A DNA stretch of 9,885 bases from an uncultured Devosia sp. (GTDB lineage: Bacteria; Pseudomonadota; Alphaproteobacteria; Rhizobiales; Devosiaceae), in contig CAKTFF010000050.1 of NCBI GenBank assembly GCA_934553185.1, positions 1 to 9,885 of the forward strand, in the 5' to 3' direction. Below the pieces are notes generated by a model. That model was not told where the DNA came from, did not search any database, and saw only the letters and a list, made by a program, of their open reading frames with translations. This document shows positions 6,659 to 9,885 of the stretch, piece by piece. The translations under genes were made by a program, and so were the position numbers. The stretch's first letter is position 1. The number at the start of each line of letters is the position of its first letter.

Positions 6659-8971
6659 ATTCTTGTGAACAATCGTGGTCTTTAGCCCTTGGACGTCAAC
6701 GATCAGTGCGACATTGCCGTCGCCTAGGATCGTGCCGCCGGCGATGCCTTCGACGCGCTCGAAATTCTCTTCAAGCGACTTGATGACAACCTGCTGCTGG
6801 CCGATGATGTCATCAACGATCAGCGCCACCTTGGCTGAGCCTTCTGCTTCGCACAGCACGACAAAGCGGCTTTCCGCTTCAGCCTCGGTTCTCATCTCGA
6901 AGCGCTGCGCCAGGTCGATTACCTGCACATATTCGCCCCGCACTTGGAGTACCTGCCCGCCGCTCGGCACGCGCTCGAAACTGGCGCGCGAGCACTGAAT
7001 GGTCTCAACGATGGAGGAAAGCGGCACCACATAGGGCGAGTCACCCACCTTGACCAGCATGACGTCCAGCACAGCCAGCGTCAGTGGCAGGCGCAGGGTC
7101 ATGCGCGTGCCCTTGCCGGTCCAGGAGCGCACATGCACCGAGCCGCCGATCTTCTTGATGTTGCTCAGCACCACATCCATGCCGACGCCGCGGCCCGAAA
7201 TGTCGCTCAACGCCTCGGCGGTGGAGAAACCTGGGGCAAAGATCAACTGGTCGATCTGCTCGTCGCTAGGATTGGTGTCCGGCGCCACGATCCCCTTGTC
7301 GCGCGCCACCTGAAGCACACGCTCGCGATTAATGCCGCCGCCATCATCCTCGACAATGATCAGGATATTGCCGCCCGCCTGTTCGGCAGAAAGACGGATC
7401 GTGCCTGTTTCGCCCTTGCCACGGGCAAGCCTTTTCTCCGGCGTTTCAATGCCGTGATCGGCCGAATTGCGGATCATATGGGTCAACGGATCGCTCAATT
7501 GCTCGATCACCGTCTTGTCGATCTCAGTGTTCTCGCCGATGGTTTCGAGCTTGATCTTCTTGCCGGTTTTGGTGGCCAGTTCGCGAACCAGCCGCGGCAT
7601 GCGCGAAAACACCGATTTAACCGGCTGAGCGCGGATCGCCATCACCGAGTCTTGTAGGCCACGTGTGGTTTGCGCCAGCACTTCAAGCCCGCGCACGAGT
7701 TCGGTGTAGCGCGCGCGCAGCGTTTCATCCATCTGCTGGGTTAGCATGGACTGGGTGATCACCAGTTCGCCGACCATGTTGACGACGCGGTCCACCTTGT
7801 CGAGGTCGACACGAATGGACTGGACGCCGACACTGCTCCGACCGCCACTCTCTTCGCCGTCCGCCGGGGAGGAGGCAACCCGCAAGGGTGCCGCAACTGT
7901 TGCTGCCGGCTTCACTTCAGGGCTTGGCTGAAGCGCCTGCGCCAAATCGGTGAAGCTGAGTGCGGGGGCAGAAGTAAAGCTATCCTGCTCGCCGGGGGCT
8001 TCAGGCATCGGCTCGGGAACAAATGGCCGGCCCGTATCAAAAGCGAGCAGGTTATCGACCTCATCGTCGGCCAATGCCAGCAAATCGGCCGGATCGCTGT
8101 TGATTGCACCTGACTGCTCCGGCGCTGAAGCCGGCAGCCATGAAGCGGCCGGTAAAGAGGAGGTGCCCAGTTGGGCAACAACGATGTCGCAATCGCCTTC
8201 AACAAACTCGAAGACTTCGCGGATCAGCGTCTCGGTCACGGTTGGGGAGATCATGGTGATCTCCCACGAGCAGTAAACCGCAAAGGGCTCGAAGTCGCTC
8301 AGAAGTGGAATGTCGCCCAAAACGGCGCGCACATGCAATTCGCCCAGCGAAGCGAGCTCGCGGAACAGCAGCAATGGGTCATTGGCGCGCGCATAGAGTG
8401 CCCGATGCGGCGTGAAGCGGATCTCCCAATGACCTGGCTCGATCTCGGCCATCGGCGGCTGCTCGAACGCATCCTCCTCAGGCTCTTCATCGGCGTCCGC
8501 AGAGGCGTCGAGATTAACCCGCACCGGGGTAAATTCGATATCGAAATCTTCGATGGGCTCACCGCTCTCGTCGTCAACGGCGGTATCGCCTCGGGCCAAC
8601 GCGTCAAAACGCTGCTTTTCATCCATGCCGTAATCGGCAGGCAGTGGCTCGCCGGTCTGCGCAGCCTTGACGTGGTCGGCGACAATGTCATTGGCCCGGA
8701 TGCAAAGGGTAACAACCTCGTCGGTCAACTCAATACGGCCATCTCGCACATAGTCGAGAAGCGTTTCATAGACATGGGCAAAGCCGACAAGCGCTGAAAA
8801 TCCGAACGCCCCCGCGCCGCCTTTGATCGAATGAATGGCCCGGAACACCGCATTGAGCCGATCAGCATCCCGTTCGCCGGCTTCGATCGCCGCAAACTGC
8901 TCTTCGAGCTCAAGAAGGAGCTCGGAGCATTCGTCAAAATAGGTGGCTTTGAAATCGTCGAGGTCGCTCAT
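6650..8971 (-). CDS. cheA: Chemotaxis histidine kinase CheA
   Basis: CheA is the soluble kinase of the receptor array; it autophosphorylates on P1 and passes phosphate to CheY and CheB. The 773 residues read: P1 HPt (about 1-105) with phospho-acceptor H47 in RAIHSIKGGAGAFGF; an acidic linker; an extra alpha/beta domain (about 180-266, WEIRFTPH... NDPLLLFRELASLG... REVFEFVEGD) where the CheY-binding P2 would be; a long Pro/Ala/Ser/Asp-rich linker (about 270-380); P3 dimerisation (about 385-450); and P4 kinase with the N box (MIRNSADHG, about 499-507), G1 (VEDDGGG), F box (FAPGFSTA) and G2 (GRGVGMDVV). A P5 CheW-like domain (about 635-765) ends it. AGAAGG lies upstream of ATG 8971. The 33-base gap to cheY1 places it in the cheS operon. 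All catalytic boxes are intact. Confidence 0.97.
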   Translation of the reverse strand: MSDLDDFKATYFDECSELLLELEEQFAAIEAGERDADRLNAVFRAIHSIKGGAGAFGFSALVGFAHVYETLLDYVRDGRIELTDEVVTLCIRANDIVADHVKAAQTGEPLPADYGMDEKQRFDALARGDTAVDDESGEPIEDFDIEFTPVRVNLDASADADEEPEEDAFEQPPMAEIEPGHWEIRFTPHRALYARANDPLLLFRELASLGELHVRAVLGDIPLLSDFEPFAVYCSWEITMISPTVTETLIREVFEFVEGDCDIVVAQLGTSSLPAASWLPASAPEQSGAINSDPADLLALADDEVDNLLAFDTGRPFVPEPMPEAPGEQDSFTSAPALSFTDLAQALQPSPEVKPAATVAAPLRVASSPADGEESGGRSSVGVQSIRVDLDKVDRVVNMVGELVITQSMLTQQMDETLRARYTELVRGLEVLAQTTRGLQDSVMAIRAQPVKSVFSRMPRLVRELATKTGKKIKLETIGENTEIDKTVIEQLSDPLTHMIRNSADHGIETPEKRLARGKGETGTIRLSAEQAGGNILIIVEDDGGGINRERVLQVARDKGIVAPDTNPSDEQIDQLIFAPGFSTAEALSDISGRGVGMDVVLSNIKKIGGSVHVRSWTGKGTRMTLRLPLTLAVLDVMLVKVGDSPYVVPLSSIVETIQCSRASFERVPSGGQVLQVRGEYVQVIDLAQRFEMRTEAEAESRFVVLCEAEGSAKVALIVDDIIGQQQVVIKSLEENFERVEGIAGGTILGDGNVALIVDVQGLKTTIVHKNAA

Positions 8972-9004
8972 GCGAAAACGCCCAACCCTTCTGGGTAATG
9001 GAGC

Positions 9005-9373
9005 TTAGTGGACGACCCGGTGAATAACCGAGATCAGCTTTTCAGGATCAAATGGCTTGACGATCCAGCCCGTGCCGCCCGCCGCCTTGCCCTGATCGCG
9101 CTTGTCTTGCGAAGTCTCGGTGGTCAGGATCAGGATGGGCAGGCTCTGGTGATTGCCGCCGGCGCGCACATGACGGATGAATTCAATGCCGTCCATCACT
9201 GGCATATTGATGTCGGTGATCACCACGTCCACCGTCTCGGTACGCAGCACATCAAGGCCCTGCTTGCCGTCCTCGGCCTGCAAGACCTCAAAACCGGCAT
9301 TGCTCAGCGTGTGGTGCAGCATGGCGAGGATCGTCCTCGAATCGTCCACCGTCAGTACCCGCAAAATCGTCAT
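9005..9373 (-). CDS. cheY: Single-domain response regulator CheY (CheY1-like, possible phosphate sink)
   Basis: This is a 122-residue receiver with D10 and D11, phospho-acceptor D54, switch T84 (followed by T85) and K106-P107. The position of the enteric CheY aromatic switch (Y106) holds tryptophan, W103, which sets it apart from the second CheY at 2086-2475. The start is ATG 9373, overlapping the cheS stop as ATGA; the same frame stays open far upstream without any receiver-like sequence. Its place between cheS and cheA matches S. meliloti CheY1, which does not drive the motor but drains phosphate from CheA. That role is assigned by gene order, not by a diagnostic residue. Divergence from the other CheY is consistent with a division of labour. 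Confidence 0.93.
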   Translation of the reverse strand: MTILRVLTVDDSRTILAMLHHTLSNAGFEVLQAEDGKQGLDVLRTETVDVVITDINMPVMDGIEFIRHVRAGGNHQSLPILILTTETSQDKRDQGKAAGGTGWIVKPFDPEKLISVIHRVVH

Positions 9374-9660
9374 CCTCTGATTATCCCTGAAAACTGGGCG
9401 CCCAAACCCAGGCGATCGATCGCCGTCAGCAGTGCCGTGCTGGGCTGCTCCAGCGCAAATTCGAACTGATTTTTTCGCGCGGTCTCGGCGGCGCTGATCA
9501 GCATGAACAGGGCATTGGTCGAAACGCGCTCCACCCCATCGGCGCGCACCGCAACGGCACCCTCTTCGACGGCGTCGATCAAGCCGTCGCGGATGCCATC
9601 GAGGGCATCGAGGTCGATCACGGCTGGCAGGTGAACGGTCTTGGTGGTCTGGCTGACCAT
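9370..9660 (-). CDS. cheS: STAS-domain protein, CheS-like
   Basis: This is a small cytoplasmic protein of 96 residues with a STAS-like fold: TVHLPAVIDLDALDGI, then RVSTNALFMLISAAETARK, then STALLTAIDRLGLGAQF. The usual phosphorylatable serine of anti-sigma antagonists cannot be picked with confidence. S. meliloti CheS, a 97-residue protein encoded just before cheY1 and cheA, binds CheA and speeds loss of phosphate from CheY1. Length and gene order agree with that. The start is uncertain: ATG 9660 gives a length like CheS, with only a GGGGGG run about 12 bases upstream; GTG 9693 would add 11 residues with no better site. It is the first gene of the operon and overlaps cheY1 by ATGA. Name by similarity and position; homology not tested. 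Confidence 0.75.
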   Translation of the reverse strand: MVSQTTKTVHLPAVIDLDALDGIRDGLIDAVEEGAVAVRADGVERVSTNALFMLISAAETARKNQFEFALEQPSTALLTAIDRLGLGAQFSGIIRG

Positions 9661-9714
9661 GACGGATGTGTGCCCCCCGGGACGTTTCTCCACGTCTCAC
9701 TTTCGCCGGGAACG

Positions 9715-9731
9715 GTTTAAGAAGGTTAAAC
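9715..9731. promoter_or_regulatory. Inverted repeat GTTTAA-N5-TTAAAC upstream of cheS
   Basis: Two perfect 6-bp arms are separated by GAAGG, about 55-70 bases before the cheS ATG. The octamer CGTTTAAC on the minus strand also occurs in the cheD/cheT gap (5245-5252). It sits between the cheS operon and the divergent gene at 9838, a good place for an operator. A second short palindrome, CTGCT-G-AGCAG, lies at 9736-9746. TTGCAC further upstream could be a -35 element, but no clear -10 was found. Confidence 0.4.
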
Positions 9732-9837
9732 GGACCTGCTGAGCAGTGAAATGCTTGTGCAATGCCGCCGCAGTTTTGCTTGCTTGCCCTTTGCCACACG
9801 GGTAACCCCAAGCAGCCATGTGGAGCCGGAAGCGCTT

Positions 9838-9885
9838 ATGACCACCCAGATCGCCCTGACCGGCCTTGCCCGCGACCTTCAAGCC
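9838..9885 (+). CDS. Start of a divergent gene, product unknown (3' part outside window)
   Basis: Only 16 codons are visible, MTTQIALTGLARDLQA. GGAG and GGAAG-like sequence lies just upstream, and the reading is open to the window edge. It points away from the cheS operon. Too little is present to name the product. An overlapping minus-strand reading frame (9697-9882) is not convincing. Confidence 0.4.
   Translation, partial: MTTQIALTGLARDLQA

Noticed and set aside
8171..8797. 208-codon plus-strand frame within cheA
   Set aside because: It lies entirely opposite cheA, whose domains cover the region; no motif or ribosome-binding site supports it.
9374..9811. Upstream extension of the cheY1 frame (268 residues in total)
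   Set aside because: The added N-terminal part is R- and P-rich and overlaps cheS in another frame. The receiver starts at ATG 9373 with the ATGA junction.
9697..9882. 61-codon minus-strand frame at the right edge
   Set aside because: It spans the likely cheS promoter region and inverted repeat, has no recognisable features, and overlaps the better-supported start at 9838.
1..9885. CRISPR arrays, tRNA or rRNA genes, insertion sequences, phage or defence genes
   Set aside because: No spaced repeats, cloverleaf-like sequence, transposase, integrase or attachment-site duplication was seen. The window is a housekeeping chemotaxis locus with one decayed gene.

Overview
The window is a chemotaxis (che) cluster from an alphaproteobacterium. 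The gene content matches the rhizobial-type che system: a CheS-like STAS protein, two single-domain CheY proteins, CheD, a CheT-like DXXXQ protein, and a long CheA with an extra domain between P1 and the kinase core. The composition is G+C-rich. Hyphomicrobiales is the best guess, possibly a Devosia- or Pelagibacterium-like genus; the genus is inference only. Almost everything reads on the minus strand, so the genes are described from high to low coordinates.

Operon 1 (about 9660 down to 6110, minus) is cheS - cheY1 - cheA - cheW. cheS and cheY1 overlap by an ATGA junction, and the unit ends in a strong intrinsic terminator at 6062-6084. At the right edge a divergent plus-strand gene starts at 9838 and runs out of the window. 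The shared upstream region holds a perfect GTTTAA-N5-TTAAAC inverted repeat.

Between the two che operons lie a decayed L,D-transpeptidase C-terminal remnant (about 5768-6064, minus), with two compensating frame changes and no N-terminal half, and a small plus-strand gene (5351-5704) with its own terminator. The small gene was not obvious from annotation by length alone: it carries a DXXXQ motif (D57, Q61) and is best read as a CheT-like CheY-P phosphatase.

Operon 2 (5188 down to 2086, minus) is cheD - cheR - cheB - cheY2. cheR and cheB overlap by ATGA, and a terminator lies at about 2022-2053. A methyl-accepting chemotaxis protein gene follows (1811 down to the left edge, C-terminus cut off), with its own upstream region.

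As a system, the MCP senses a periplasmic ligand through a Cache domain and controls CheA through CheW. CheA phosphorylates two CheY proteins, probably one motor regulator (by cheB) and one phosphate sink (between cheS and cheA). CheR, CheB and CheD adapt the receptors. CheS and CheT probably drain phosphoryl groups from the sink. The most interesting points are the CheT-like gene, the nearly identical C-terminal tails of CheD and CheT (DDIELF and GDAELF), and TTAA-type inverted repeats upstream of three transcription units.
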